64,000 nucleotides of DNA from Monomorium pharaonis. Taxonomy: Eukaryota; Arthropoda; Insecta; Hymenoptera; Formicidae. This document shows positions 26,494-41,434 of this stretch, in pieces. Both the position numbers and the translations under genes were made by a program. Location of the stretch: contig NC_050475.1 in NCBI RefSeq assembly GCF_013373865.1, forward strand, positions 7,145,001 through 7,209,000, in the 5' to 3' direction. The notes beneath the pieces are model-generated. The model searched no databases. It was not told where the DNA came from and was given only the letters and a program-made list of their open reading frames with translations. Every line of letters begins with the position of its first letter. Position 1 is the stretch's first letter.

Positions 26494-28060
26494 GCTATAT
26501 AAACACATTAATTGAATCAATTAATCTTAATCTATCTATATTCGCGTTTATAGAATTGTACATTCATTGGTTACTTGTCGTATCATCACATATTATGTAT
26601 GTCTATTCAACAAAGGATCGGATATATTAATTAATATTACAAGATAAATTAGAAAAGACTCGCGTAATTAAATACCGAAATAAATAATTGAATACTTAAA
26701 AGAAAAAGGACATTTAATAAATTATATATTTCAGCTTGTATCCAGAATAATATAGAAAGAAAATAATTAATATTTTCAAATAGTTACTTATAAATTTATG
26801 TAAAATGTATGTAAAGCAAACAAACATCAAAGCAAAATCGTAGTTATTTTTCTTTTGTAAATATATAAATCAAGCAAAAATTAAATAGCTTTTATAGATA
26901 CAATTCAATGTTTTTAACGTAGCTCTTATATGTGTCTTTATTTATGTATTGTTACTAGCATAAATAGAGATACATAGACTGAATATAATCTAATTACAAT
27001 CGTAGAAGGTTCTGAGAAAAAAGTATCCATTATAATCGTACATTTTCAATTACATTCCTAATTTAAGTATAATAATTTAATAAATAATTTAGTACATTAC
27101 ATTCAAGAATTAAACTGCTTTTAAAAAATAGATAATAATTAATTTTATAGCCAAATTTTTTCTTATATTCACCATTATTAACTTTAGACCATATACAACC
27201 AAAAAAAGAAGGCAACAAAATGATCATTTGAATATTTTTCTTTACTTAAACTCCTGTGCCACTTGTGCCGGGCCTGAACAGAGGAATTCCCTTAATAAAC
27301 AAAACAGTCTTCTTGTAACATTTTACTTTCACCAAATCATCTAATACAATTTCCCGCACTCCTGCCGCAAAATAAATGAATCATTCTAACCTTATCACAT
27401 ATGCAAAAACAACATAGTAAAATGTTAATTTTTTATCATTCTTGCTAATCAAAACGCCGAGTCATTTCGGTTACAAAGTCTAATGTGATATAATAAATGT
27501 GGCTAAATACACATATTTGCAATTGTTTATCCACATGATTTTAATAATAAAATAATTTTAATTCAAAATTATTGCAATGTCTCTCTAAAATTAACTACCC
27601 TAAAATATCAATATGATCTACCGTTATTATCGATTCTCATTTGCATCACAATTAGAAACTAAACAAGTAATAGCAAATTCAAATATATACGAGTAACTAA
27701 ACGAGGATCGTGCACACAAGAGAACTATAAATAATTTAAAAACTGTTGTTATTTTTACGAAGTAATTTCTTTTCTTTCAATGTATCGTACAAACCTTGAT
27801 TAACATAATCATTAATACTAATCATGTCTTATGTAAACTGTGAGATTATAATTGAGATATAATTCAATAAACTGTAACTTAATAATATCTTCAATTATCA
27901 AATTTTCACATTAAATTGCAATTCTACAAGCGCAAACATCCGCGAGACCAAGATAAGACCCGTGATACGCTGAGGCGTGTCGAGAGAACGGCGGGTAGTT
28001 ATGTGCACATTGACCGACGATCGGCTCGAAACAGTGAGAAAAAGTCGAAGAGAAGAAATC

Positions 28061-28117
28061 CGACAACAACGACGATGACGATGACGATGACGACGACGAC
28101 GACAACGACGACGACGA
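28061..28117 (+). repeat. (ACG)n / (ACGATG)n microsatellite
   Basis: An ACG and ATG trinucleotide tract in a GC-rich patch. It gives low-complexity open frames on both strands that I do not call genes. Confidence 0.9.
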
Positions 28118-28528
28118 AGGAAAAAAAGCGGCACGAGAACCGCTTTAACGGGGTCGAGTTATCGGCGTGCCGGATATAACCGGTACTCGGTGATCTCTGC
28201 GCGCACTCGGCATGAAAGCTCGCATTATGACCAAGAGTTTATCGGCGTGCGCGGTGACCGCGGTGGTCTAGCCAGTGTTTTTCAAACGATAACCGGGCAC
28301 CACCGGATCCCAGCATCTCGGCGACAACAACCGCGCGCGGCCGGAGCGGCCTCTTATCGTCATCGGTTCGTCTCATGCGCACAAATCTACTTCTGTTGCG
28401 ACGATCGCCGATACGTCGGTGAGTCTACGCGACGTTAAGTCCGTTTTGGACGAATAATCCCGTAATTCAGAATAGTGTTTTATTTGTAATTCTATGTAAT
28501 ATTAAAAAACATTTCAGAATTAAAATAA

Positions 28529-28532
<4 letters not shown>

Positions 28533-28566
<34 letters not shown>
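28533..28566 (+). repeat. (AT)n microsatellite
   Basis: A pure AT run immediately before the MITE at 28,586. Confidence 0.95.
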
Positions 28567-28571
<5 letters not shown>

Positions 28572-28585
28572 TATTACATATATTA

Positions 28586-28718
28586 CACAGAGAATTTTCT
28601 CTTAAAAATTACCCTGAAAATCGTGGTAATTGTGAGATAATGTGAACCTAAGATTTTAATAAAATTTAACAAAGTTTTAGTAAATTAGGGTAATTTTTAA
28701 AAGAAAATTCTCTCCATG
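28586..28718. mobile_element. Short MITE with GAGAATTTTCT-type ends, 133 bp
   Basis: The left arm CAGAGAATTTTCTCTTAAAA, followed by ATTACCCT, pairs with a right arm whose complement reads GAGAGAATTTTCTTTTAAAA then ATTACCCT. That is an inverted repeat of about 28 bp with few mismatches. It directly follows a (TA)n run at 28,533-28,566. Confidence 0.6.
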
Positions 28719-31018
28719 TATCGCATAAAAAATTGTAAATAAAAGTAAAATTATAGATCTTGTAAAGTGAGTCAAAATAAAAACAAAATTCTAATTTTAC
28801 GTTCCGTGTAACAAAGAGAAGAAACAATGAAAGTATCGTTCATATGTGTTAAAATGCATGCATCAAAACACACATATAAAATTATAAATAAAATTTTATT
28901 CTGAGATCCGATTATGTAACTCGGCGTTACTGAAGCAAAATAAATTCGGGGTGCTAAAAATATAACGGTTTTTTTATGAGCGCTGTTTATATATATGTCA
29001 TTAAAGTAAAAATAAACTTTTAAAATAAATTAGATTATATACAATTAGTGTATAATTTGTATTCAGAGTTGAAATTTTAAGTATTAAAAAATTTTTATTT
29101 TATTATGACATAAGCAACAGATTAAAAAAACTGGAATTTAATAAACCTTACCTTAAAAGTCATGTTATATATTTTATTTTAGTAAAGTTGCATTCAAAGC
29201 AGCTAATAATGCCTCGACACTTTTAAAATCTCAAAATACATGTCACGAATAGAATTATATCATATAAAATAAATAGTCTTCCAGCTTAAAAAAAAAAACA
29301 GCTGATAGCAAGTTTTAAAAAGATTAAATTATACGTCTATTAAAAAAACATTTCATAAAAAGCATGTTATCAAACGTATTTAGAAACGTATTTTTTTCAA
29401 AACAGACTGTTGAAAATTCAACGGGCAATTTATATGTATATTATTAAATAAAATTATACATTATTAAATAAAATTTAATTGCTGGTATTAAAATACACGC
29501 ACGCGTGCATGCGCACACGCGTGAGCGATGTATCACGAGACGAGAGGAAAATCCGGCCCGCTTATGCAAATCGGCGCTGCTGCGGCCGTCTATATTTAGA
29601 CGTGAAAATAAATTACTCGAGGCATCGTGCCGAAGCAACTGCGGATCGACGACACGCGAAGTTAACAGGGGAAAAAAAAGAAGCGCGAGAAGAGCTCCTC
29701 GAGCGAAACCTTCGTAACTTCGCGCTCGGTGACACCGCTGCCGCCGCGCGCCGATGCGCCGCCGGTTACCGGCGCTTTCCTGTTACTTCCAACTCGCTAT
29801 TTACTTACATCTTACAAGAAAACTCCGCACTTCTTCCGGCTCGTCGAAATTACTACGGGGAGCGTGCACGGATTTACGATTGCCGTGTATAATTTGTGTC
29901 GCGCCCCAGATTGCGAGTGGCGTTTCCCGTTCCTCTGAACCGCCGTTCGGATATTTTTGCCCGTCCGTTTGCGAATGCAGCCTTGAGGCCACAAACATCG
30001 ACCGGCGTTAAATGATATCTCCATAAATTAAGATTCATTCGGCGAGCGACGACCAATGTCGAAACCTCGACGATTGAGAGCTCCCGTAGCCTTGGTGCTG
30101 CGAGATGTACTTTGCTCACGCAACCACTCACGACCCGTAACATAAAAACTTTTTTTATTAAAATTCATTAAAAATGTATATGAGAGAGCAAAAGATGATG
30201 ATTTATGTTTCACCAATTTTGACACTTTTTATTGTGCAAGCTTTATTTTGGCGTCTAAATGGCAAAAACAATTCTAAAATATTATTTCAAGTATTAAATT
30301 TTGATACATATATTTTTGTAGATTTAAATTGTTACTTTTATACACTTTTGTTAAGACTTAACAAATGCATTCTTGTCAACGGTACTCATGATCTACCTCT
30401 CTGATCAATATACATAAAAAGAGAGTATAAGTAGAAATTAAATTCTTATATTTTTATATTTTTTAACATCTTGTTACATTATATACAGTTATTTTATATA
30501 CAACTGACAAAATTAACAAATCAAAGTAATATAAGAACCTTGACCTTTACTTTCGCACCTCCTCTTCATTTTATATTTAAAATATTTTACTTTATATTAT
30601 CTTTTTCTATTAGGTATTAATCAAAAATACAATTCTTTCCTTATTATCCATTTGTTAATTATACAGATAATTAAGAAAATATTATTCTCTTTAGAAGTTT
30701 ACATTTTTTTGCATCTTTTAAGTTTGTGTGATGTTAAGAATAAATCTGTATATAGATAAAAATAATGTTCTCATAATGTATAAAGTATAAAAATAAAATT
30801 TAAAGTTAATTTTCTCGAAACACTTTTTTTACAACCGACGGAGAGAAAGAAACACCACCTACGCTGTTCCTAAAGACGTGGGCAACTACCAGCATCTTTC
30901 GTTCTTATTTTCGAGTCAATCGAGGTTCGTTTTCGAACAAGATATTAAGTAAGAATAACAAGCGCTGCAATTGCACGAGGCGTGATTCAATTAGCGCTTC
31001 AATTTAACGTAACACGCG

Positions 31019-31060
31019 ACACCAGCGATTTCCTTATCGCTTATAAATTATCGCTGGTGT
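31019..31060. repeat. 11-bp inverted repeat, 20-base loop
   Basis: ACACCAGCGAT at 31,019-31,029 pairs with ATCGCTGGTGT at 31,050-31,060. It is a small hairpin in otherwise featureless DNA. Confidence 0.7.
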
Positions 31061-34000
31061 TACTAATAATACAATAACTGCACACGTAGTCCTCACTAAT
31101 TACGATCTAATTAACGCTCAAATTTTTTTTATTAGACATATCTCCGCTAACACGTCTCTTTTCGATTTCAGACCGATCGATTAGCGAGTGACAATAAATG
31201 ACTCACGGCGTTAATATCACTTTATCGCGATCGGAACCTTCCTCTCGCTCGTGACGTGGCTTAACGAACGAAAAGAAACGATGGCTCATCGAGCTTTAAG
31301 CCTTCGTACGTTCGGCTGACGTTGCTCGCCAGGCCGAGTGGAACAAACCTTTCACGCGTCGAGAGATCGCGTAGGGGAACATTAGCGAGAAAGTAGCGTA
31401 CGACCGCGCTAATCGCGGACGAAGCGTCGGCGGATAAACACGTCCTGTTTTCCACCAAACAGTGACGCACTCGGAAACACCCTATTTTTGTCGGCGTCGC
31501 GTGTCACACGAATCACGCTCCGAATCGCGCGAACATAAATATAGATGGGCGAGCGAGAGAGGAGAATTTTCGAAGTCGGAGTTTCCGCGACGAGTGTCCA
31601 AACCTCGGGGAAGCCGGCCCCGGGTAACGAGCTCTCATTTGTCGTCATTTTGGTCGCCAAAACATCGTCAGGGATGTCATTTTGTCAGCTTGTTACCGGC
31701 ATACTTCCCCCTTCCCGAGGGTGGTCCCGCTCGACCCTCTCGAGCGATTTAATGCCCAATCGGCACCCCATGTAGATAAACGCGACGTGTACAATAATGT
31801 TCATTAATAATTTCCACGATAATAATATTACATACTCGTCTCAGCTTCGTCTTTGCACTGTAGCCTAACTTTAAACTCGTAGTCTTTCTTTCTTTTCTAT
31901 ATAAAAATTAAAAACAAGATAAAAAATAAGTTGAACCGAGCTTAAAGTTAAGCTACATCCAGTTGCAAAAGAATCCGATCGGGGGAGAAGGGAGAGGTTC
32001 AGACTTTCCGAAGCAAATAAAAGCAAGTGAAAGAGCGGGCGTCTCTCCAGTTTTCATAAATTCTTTCGTTAAAAAAAAAAACGCACGACAGAGAATCTGA
32101 TGAGCCACATGTCGTGTCCTAATTTACAATAAAAATGGTTGTTTTCGTCATTCAAACACGGCCGCGGGACACTCTCGGTAAATCGGTTTATGTGACATTT
32201 GACAAGAGTTATTTGGATACGCGAGACGGCTATTATTGGGGCCGTGATGTTCACGTGATGTTTTCAAGAAGTTTCAAACCCCACGTAAGAGATACGAGTA
32301 GGCTTCTCCTCCCGCTGCATTCCATTTCGTCCGCGAGGAAAACATTTCCGCTGGCAAGACTCCGAACTGGCAGTACTCCGCGATTAAATCATAATTAATT
32401 AATCCAATTAAAGACCGATTCGCTTGGAATTTATAATTAGTCGGCCAAGTTGCTCGGTTGCAGCTACTTAAGTATGCGATTGAATCTATTTCAATGCAAA
32501 AGTGAACTTGATAGGCTACGGAATGACTAAAATATAAGACATTTGATCTTGGTGCAAACTCATTATAGAACCTGCGGTGCAAACGATTTCTTTGATTAGA
32601 TTTAAGATTTAACTCGGACATCAATGACAGAAATGACAATGACTCTCCGGCGTACAATCGCTAAGGCAGTTTATATTGCGGTTTTTTTTTTATAGAATTA
32701 ATTACATAATAAATTAAAGAAGTCAACATAATTCTGGTATTCTTTTCCTCTGCTTCGAAAGTGTTTTATAATGGCAAACAAAAGAAGAGAGAGTTTGAGC
32801 TGCTCTTTTCTTACTAAAAACTCTAATCGCGCGGGCTTTAATTAATTAAATCGTTACGTTATTTTTCAATTTTCTTAATTAAATCAACTTGAAACATACG
32901 GGAAGTGACGTTCGAGAGTCACGCCTTATCGTCCCTTCCGACTTTGATCGGTACGCTAATTTGACACGATGTGCAACGTAGGCTGTAACACTTGTTTACG
33001 CATACGTACATATTTAACGCTACTATCGCGTCGGTTCATAGTACGATTGCAACCCCCGATCGGGGGCTATCGAGAAAGCCCCGTTATCGACGCCATTAAT
33101 GGCCATCGCGCGAAGTCCAATGCGCGATATTAAACGGCGACGGGCTAATTACGATTCGCGGAAATCTCGGAATAATCGCGGCGGGACGCTAACGTCAAAA
33201 GCCCGACGATAAGCCGCATCGTCGTCGCCCGACTTTAACCGAGCCTCCCACGTGACGTAAAGATCATAAGATCGTGACCCCTCGAGAATCGTCTGATCAT
33301 CACGCTGATTAGGCTTCATTAAAATCACTTTTATACAAACGCGCAAAAAAAATACTGAATACAGTGGGATTGGTTTTAAGAGGCTGACGAAAGCTTTTTT
33401 TTTTTTTTATTTCCGAAATTATGCTTTAAGCCACTATTGAAACTTATAACAAGCAATGCACACCAAAAAATTTTTCGCTGATATAAACAAATTTCTTGAT
33501 GTCACAACCAAAATGTATCGCTATTTTTGTATCTGTTAGAATTTTGGCTGTCACGTACAGAATTTGTAAATTCAGCTTTGGTCAGTTAGATTGATTAAGC
33601 AATACATATCACAGTATTTGCAAATTATTTATCTACCACAGCTAATTTTTACACTCATATAATTTTTGTTGAAATTGCAAGATTATTTTTTTAATGTACG
33701 CAATACAAAAAAACGAAAGTTAGAATAGACGAGGCCAAGTGGACACAATTGACTCCGATTACCTTGACCAATAAATCATTGATTTTAAAAAAACTTATAT
33801 TAATATATAAATAAAATTATTGACTTCTTTTTTTGCTTGGCACGGGAAAAGAAAGATTAGAAGTTAACAACGAGCAATTATACAGCTCGAAAGCAATTGT
33901 ATTTACACAATTGAATTAATTGCTGATTAGGTTAATCCGCACTTTAAACAGATATTATGTACGCAATCCTTGAATAGAATTTTCATAATTATTTAAACGA

Positions 34001-34859
34001 CCTAATTATTTTCTATTTGATTAACTTTATTCGTTTACAATTTCCAAGTTAATTAAAATTTGATCAAAGTCAAATTCTCTAACCTAATAAATATGGAATA
34101 ATAATTTAATTTATTTAAAGGCGCGTTTTTTAAAGGCGGAAGCCAAACACTCGTCCGAATCTGGAATTTGTCCATCAAATTAATAAGTCACTCGTCAAAA
34201 AATACGTATTTGTTTTCTGTAAATATAACTGTCTCTCTCACATTCAATTCGTCGACATAAATAAATAAAATCTGCAAAATTAATACTTCTGATTGACACA
34301 GAGTTCAATCGATGGATGTTCAGATAGAGTCACAGCAAAGCAAAGATAGATAGCGGATATCTCATCAATCCGATCCATGATTTATATACATTGACTTCAT
34401 CATATATTCCTGAAACTGATGCGAAATCAATTTTCAAGAGTCAAGAAATATTTTACATATTTATATAATTCTAATTACTTTAAAGGTCACCAATACTGAC
34501 ATACCACCTTTTAAATATTTCTTTAACAAAAGCTAAAAATAAATTTTTAAAAATAAATGTAAACTACAAATTGTTATAATTGTTATTTGTAATAATTAAT
34601 GTTGTAATTTTCATAACTAACATAACGTCTGAGAAATTAGATCCTAAAAATGAGATATTAAATTAAACACCAATGTCTGAATTCATAGTCCTGTAATAGA
34701 GAAATTAACAGTAAAAAAATGAATAAATCAAGTAATAAAATATACTTTTTTTCTATGAAACGACAAAGTTTAAATAAATAATTAGAATTAAACATTCTAA
34801 AAACAAAAATAGTGTAAGAACAAAAAATAAAAATAGACAATTTATTTAAAATTAAATTA

Positions 34860-35275
34860 TGTTATAAAAATAGCAGACCATATTTATCAATGACAGAAAA
34901 ACGCAATTTATGTTTTACGACAATTTTATTATATAAAATATTACGAAAAATATGAAAGAGAAAAGTATAAACTGTGTTAGGAAACTACAACATTTATAAA
35001 ATACTGTAACATTATCAATAATATACTAATTTTATTGTTTAAATAACTTGCAAAAGAAAATCACGTAAATTCTATTCTTATTTTTGAAGAATTTATTTTT
35101 AGTAATTTTCCTAGAAAAAAGATGCTATCATAAACTTACGTAAACTAAGTGTTTATTTAATTATCTAAGCAGATTATGTTTTTACTAGTATCAATACAAT
35201 GCAATATTTAGTTTTCCAGTAATAAAGGAGTAATAATTTAGGAAACCTATGCTAGTATTTGCTGTCTTCTAAAAT
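34860..35275 (+). repeat. Dispersed repeat, copy C
   Basis: It shares the 3' half of the family: TTAATTATCTAAGCAGATTA, AATATTTAGTTTTCCAGTAA with AAAGGAG, and a GCTAGTATTTGCTGTC end. The 5' part is more diverged. Confidence 0.45.
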
Positions 35276-35480
35276 TCTCTGCTACAACATATTTTTATTT
35301 GCACAGTAATAATTTCCCATATCTAAAATCTAAAATTTTATCTAGCAATTATATCTAACTTTTAATGACTGACATAAATGGTAATAGTTGCATTAATTCT
35401 GTTAAATAAAAACAGCTGATTGATCAAAAGTTCCTGCAAGCAAAAGTCAAACAGCTCGTAACACGTGCACAAGTACGGGA

Positions 35481-35526
<46 letters not shown>
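35481..35526 (+). repeat. (GATA)n followed by (GA)n
   Basis: Compound microsatellite of GATA units followed by GA units. Confidence 0.9.
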
Positions 35527-35528
<2 letters not shown>

Positions 35529-36219
35529 AAAGCAGAAAAAAACAGCGCGATAAATGCATATCATGACACGCGTTGAGTCACGCGGTAATTCCGTTCGCAC
35601 GGTGTCTAGTGGCACGTGAAACTCTCGGCCTTTATTTTGGAGCTTATTACGAGTAATTACAAAGCAAAATCAGAAGTCATTTGCCGCGAGACGATAATCT
35701 CGCGGTCGGAAATATCGCGCGGACATATTTTACATATCGCATAACTCAAAGTACGCAAGTCGACAAGCTTGACGCTTTAAAAGCGCGGTTTCCGCCCGCA
35801 ATTGCAAAGCCATCGACTGTACACGTCACACCTGTTTACTTATCGCGCAAAGTATTTTTCCGCTCGCCGTCAGATACGCTCAGCTACTTTAGATACTTCC
35901 GCCGAATACGTCGCTTTTTATATTCATATTAATATTAATGCGGAGGGAATATAGTCTCACTGAAACGTCTAAAAATTCTGCTGAATAACAGATCTGAAAA
36001 TAATTTTTTTCTGCTTAGATCATGTTTTCTGCCAAATCGTATTTTTCGTTGAACCATCCTGCATGATTATTTTAATAGCCTAAGAAAAGAAATTATTAAA
36101 ACTGAGACTAACGAATAGCAGAATATTTCAGTGCTCAATAATATTTCTTACATTTATCGCAACGGCCGATGGATGTTGAGAAATGTATTAAAAGGCCAAC
36201 GCGCGTATAAATACAAAAA

Positions 36220-36300
36220 AGACACCTGCTACGGAGGTCCAGGTTCAAACTCTGGCTGAGATAATATTTTTCACAACAGGTTCTTTTTGTGTGCATTAGA
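36220..36300 (+). repeat. tRNA-derived SINE-like fragment
   Basis: The stretch contains GGTTCAAACTC, a good RNA polymerase III B-box, within CCAGGTTCAAACTCTGGCTG, which can pair like a T-arm. It is followed by GAGATAATATTTT and AGGTTCTTT. The same tail occurs at 291-350. No complete A-box or cloverleaf was found, so it is not called a tRNA gene. Confidence 0.4.
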
Positions 36301-39300
36301 GAATGCAATGCTGCAACAGTGTATTAGAGAATATATGTATTAAAGAAGAAGGAAAGAAGAGGGAATTTTATTGACATTACTACCATAACAAACGTTTGTT
36401 GGTATTAATATAATATTATTATGTAATATTATTATGTAGTATTATTAAATTATCAAATACTATGATGGTTCAATTAAAAAATTTCAAGGCAAAAATGTTT
36501 GAAGAACTGGAAAAAATATATAAAACGGTTATAAGACCATGGTCGATTATTGAAAAAAAAAAAAATTATTTTCAATTATCTGTAGCCAGCTAGATTTTTA
36601 GATGCTCCAGTACGAAATCATTCTTTCCACACACACGCGCGTGGAATATTTTCGTCCTTTCGCGCCCGAGCTACTTTACGTGACGTACAGATGTTATCTA
36701 GTACGTTGCTATGTTACGTTACTATGTTACTTATCACGTGTAATTACACGAGATTAGAAATCGAGCGATGCCGCGCGCACGGAGAAAACCTTAATACCGC
36801 GCCAACTAGACGAGAAAAGTCACATGCCGTTATACTTTCATAATTCAATGTAAAACCCCGCGTCATCTCGCGTTTCGCTTTTAATTGCCGCCCCGAAGGT
36901 GTAAATACGTCGCGATGTACCGAGACTGTCTCCGCCAACGGATCGCTCGATATAGCCCGAGGATTAAATATACGGCCCGCGACAAATTTAACTTGGAAAA
37001 CCTAACTGTTACACGACAAACGTGTACACACGTACTCTAATTTTGGCATGCTTGCCATTTGGATCAACGACTTCTCTCGCTGCGGCACTTGGCTGCTATA
37101 AAAAAAAAAAAAGAAACATATATCCGCGATTAAAAGCGACACATTGGCCGCTTGCTCGCACAAGCGTACATCCTCAAGTTCTAAGGTCGAACGTCTCGTG
37201 TTAGAAAGACAGAAAAGAGAGAAGACTGCGATAGAGCGTTTGCCTTCGAGAGAAAGAGATTGACTTACATTTTTCTGAAAATATTCATATTTTACGAATT
37301 ATCCTATTCGCTATCGACTTTATTTCCTTATTTTTATAAAACCAAAACGAAACCAGCGAATTCGCTATATGCTTTTATATCAATGTTTTATTACGTGGTT
37401 TACCATATCCCTTATTCCTTGCTAAATGCTCGCCGCGTTCCATTCGCAAGTTCCACAGTTTCTGAAAATAGGATCTCGGAAATCGAGAGGCACACGCCGC
37501 GCCGTGCTCATTAAACGAGATGCGCCCAGGCTATTCCTTGCACGTGACGTCGTAGCGAGCATTATTTGGGTCGCGTGCGACGATCGCGGCTCGATCGCTT
37601 TTCCACGAGTAGTTTTCCGGTCACGTCATTCGTTACCAGGAGCGTCGTCGGCCACGTGATACCGTGAACTCGGATATTTTATATGGAAATAAGCGAAGGC
37701 GGAGGACGCGCGCATAAACGCCTCGGGCGTTTTAAACGAATCGGAACCAACGGAAGCGGAAACTCGCCTTAGCTCAGAATACGCGCAAAAGCGTCCTCTT
37801 TTTATTAAACTTAAATTATTCTCTGCATATTAAAAATAAATAAAAATAAGAAATACGTTGCTTTACGTAAAGCGTCTGCTACAACTTTTATTTTAGTTAT
37901 TCATCTCCATAATTATAGATTTAAGGTTCGAAGATAAATTGAATTGCTACTACAAAGGTCTGTAATAATAAATAATAATAGAAGAGGAAATAGAATTCTA
38001 TTCGATTGAACGATCATTAAAAAATAATGACTTAGAATTATATTTACAAATATTATATATAAGAACTTCCGTATATTATTGATATTCAATATATTTATAT
38101 AAAGATGTTTCAATCTATCTATAAACTTTATTTTATTTAAATACTATTATATAACAGTTCAGAATAATCAAAATTCTTTTAGTATTTTCTAAAAATTTAT
38201 ATACATAAAAATCTTTTCTTACTGATTGTTATATTACATATTGCAATTATACGAGCAATATTTTTCTCAAAACAATAGCCCTAAAAAACTTATCTATCAA
38301 GTTGTTTCAAATTTATTATATTCGCATATTTTTAGATAGGTGCTTTATCTTATTTACGGTAGAATTTAGTTCTTATCAACGAGATAACGATTGTCTATTT
38401 CAATAGTATTTTGAAAATTTTATTATTCCAACAATTTCTAAAATAAATTTTAAAATATTTCTTCGCGTAAAACAGATATAAAAAAAAGAAAAACTTGTTT
38501 TTTCAATTTTGATTCAAATTCGGAATTTTTTAAACGTTTTCAAAATCAATAACTTTAATATTTTTCAATGTTTGTGCACAAAAAGTCATATAAAAATTAA
38601 TGATGTACATTTTTAATATATTAAAAGTTTTAATATAGTAATATAAATTTTTAATTTTTACACAACGCTGTTTCACTACGCGATGTTCATCCGGAAACCT
38701 TTCACGATCATAAAATCAATGGTCGCACAAGGCAAGACCAGAATTCAGAAAAAAGTTCGCATTTTCTTCCAAATTTTTAAAAAGAAAATCCTAAAATCGA
38801 TTTATTTCCCAACTTATCACTAATCTAATTCTCTAAATCGTTTTATTTTGTCAAACATGTAATGTTGGCGAGGCATTTTAAAGTATATCGTTTATTTATT
38901 ACTAAAAAATAAAAATATTCGTTCTTCCCGGATATCCCACGAATGCTATATCAGCTCGTGACGCAACGGGACGATATCAGGTAGCAACCGCCTTTCGAAA
39001 CTCATCGCCGTGCGAAGCGGCATGCGCTCGACGACCGGCGGTTCCAGAAAGCGATGAGGAGAAGTCCGTGACTTGAATTATCTCGTTCGCCACGTGCAGC
39101 TTACAAGAAAAAGAGCGAAAAAGGTAGAGAAACCTGAAGCAAAACGGCTCACGAAGAATCCTATAACACTGACGCCAAGAAATTTCTTAAAATACACTCT
39201 TAATTAAAACGTAAATGTAAAACGCGCAGAATGCAACTAAATAATTGAGCGCGTGTAAATGTGTACGCGTGCGATACCAAATTTAACAAATTTTTATCTA

Positions 39301-41434
39301 CTTATTTTTAATCGTTTGAAAATCGAGTACAAATATATTGTGTCGTAATTAAATGCGTGTGCAATGTAGAAAAAAATCGGAGTACAGGTTTGAATTGGTC
39401 TGAAAAGTTGTTTTCTGCGTTTCTGACGAGGCAGCGAAATTTCCTCGCATTGTCATCAAGCAGGTGTAATCATTTCGTCAATTTGATTCAGTGTCATGAC
39501 CGAGAACGTTGATCATTCTCGCGAAAGAAGTGTCCAATGGCGGCGAAGGAATTCAGCTTTAACAAGGTAATAACGATCTCAATTGTATATCAATCATAAA
39601 TTACAGGTCAAATTTGCAAAGTTAAATATTTTTACAAATATGTTTAAATAAAATTGCACAAGATTTTTTTATATTCTTCAATTTTTTATAATTATAATAT
39701 AAAATTACTTTCTGAATCATTGCTAATGTTTAGGGGAAAAAACGGCAAATAATTAATTTCTTATAAATTTTTCTTATAAGCCTAATTGTAACTCCTTAAT
39801 AATTTTTTGAAACCATGACACTTTTAGTAAACTATACATATTAAACACAAAACAAAATAACATGCAGTAAAAATATACATTAATATGTATTTAATTATGT
39901 TGATTCATAATTAGGACTTATTTACAAACATTTTTAAATCTTTCCAAATTCACAATTGTTTTATTAAATATATAATAATTTCCCTTCAAAACTGTAATGT
40001 TTACTGCTTACATTGACATTAATAACTTTTTTAAATGTTTGTCAGTTAAATTTACATAATAAAAAAAAATTGTTTCAACCTTAAATAAATTGGGACCGTT
40101 ACTTTGTCATAAGACGCGCCAAACGTTTCGTTTCGTGCATACTTTTGTGTGCGTGCACACGAAAGCCCCAGCCTTTCGTTCTCTCGTCACGTTGTAAAGC
40201 ATCATCACGTACTTATCCTAGGAATTTATTTTGTGACTCAATTGGGTTAGCTGTATTTTTTTATTATTTCAAGAGGGTGCATAAAATAAATCTGATTAGA
40301 TAGTTATATCTTTCATTTCTGGGGATTTCCCTTTCTCTGATAGAAAATACCGTCTTAAAAACTTGATTAGATATCGCTTTAGAAGTTTTCCAGAAAAAAA
40401 CAATACATTTCCAACCTCACGAATCGTATAAAGTACCGAAATTGCAGTGGTAGTTCCTCAGACTTCATTGAGAAGCGTGCGCGATATTCGACAAGCTGTA
40501 AGCACAGCCATTGTACCACTGTAGCTTAGTGTAAAGAAAAAGAAATAAAATTCTTTTTTCTTACCCAATCATGAATATTACAATGTAAAAAAAGAATAAT
40601 TTAAGACTAGAGTTGAATGCGAGAACATCTCCGATATATTCACGCGAAAATAGCATCGACAATCCAACGCAGACGGATGTTATTAGACAGACGCTGTTTT
40701 ACATAATTTGCCGATGCAAAACGAATTAGGTACGCATAACTAGCAACGCAATTCATCTTTCAACTCATCTCGATGCGTGACAAATGAGAGGAAGAGAGAG
40801 AGAGAGAGAATTACACAATTCGCGGATTCATCAGATTGCGCAAGGACTAATAAAAGAGAGCGCGAAGATTTCCTACTCGTCTTCATGCGATAACGCCGTT
40901 ACATCTCGGCGAACGCGAGAACTCTTTCCTTACATCACAGCCATTCGCGCGGACATAAATTTTAAAATCAATAATTTGCATACGGTTGAAATAAATCACT
41001 ATTCTATTCGAATTATTTTTGGAATAAAGATAAAGCTTTTGGAGAGAGAGAGAGAGAGAAAGAAAATTGGTTTACGAGTTGTTGGGCAGAATAACAACGT
41101 AAATCACTTCTCAGTCCGCAGACGCGAATTCCGTTACCATTGCTTTCTCCTAACTGTCGTGAATTATGTGTCGACATAGAAAAAGGAAGAGACAGAGAAA
41201 TAGAGGAACAGACGTTCCTTTCTAATTCAGATCCGTATAATCGTCACAACATCTCGAGAAGACACCTAGTCACGCTTCCGAGCTACTTCCTAACCAGAAT
41301 GTCTCTTGATTTGGTAAGAGCCCGGTGATTGCAACACGAAACAAAAAAAGAGGAGAAATTTCCCGAAACGGATTCACAACCGGATGTAAAATCGCTCAGC
41401 CAATTGAAAGACATTATTTAAAAAAGGATTTGGT

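Noticed and set aside
32135..32398. An 87-codon + strand frame
   Set aside because: No domain, no splice signals and composition typical of the surrounding GC-rich patch.
36236..36270. Possible tRNA gene around the B-box
   Set aside because: No acceptor stem, anticodon arm or A-box could be assembled, so it is better read as a SINE remnant.
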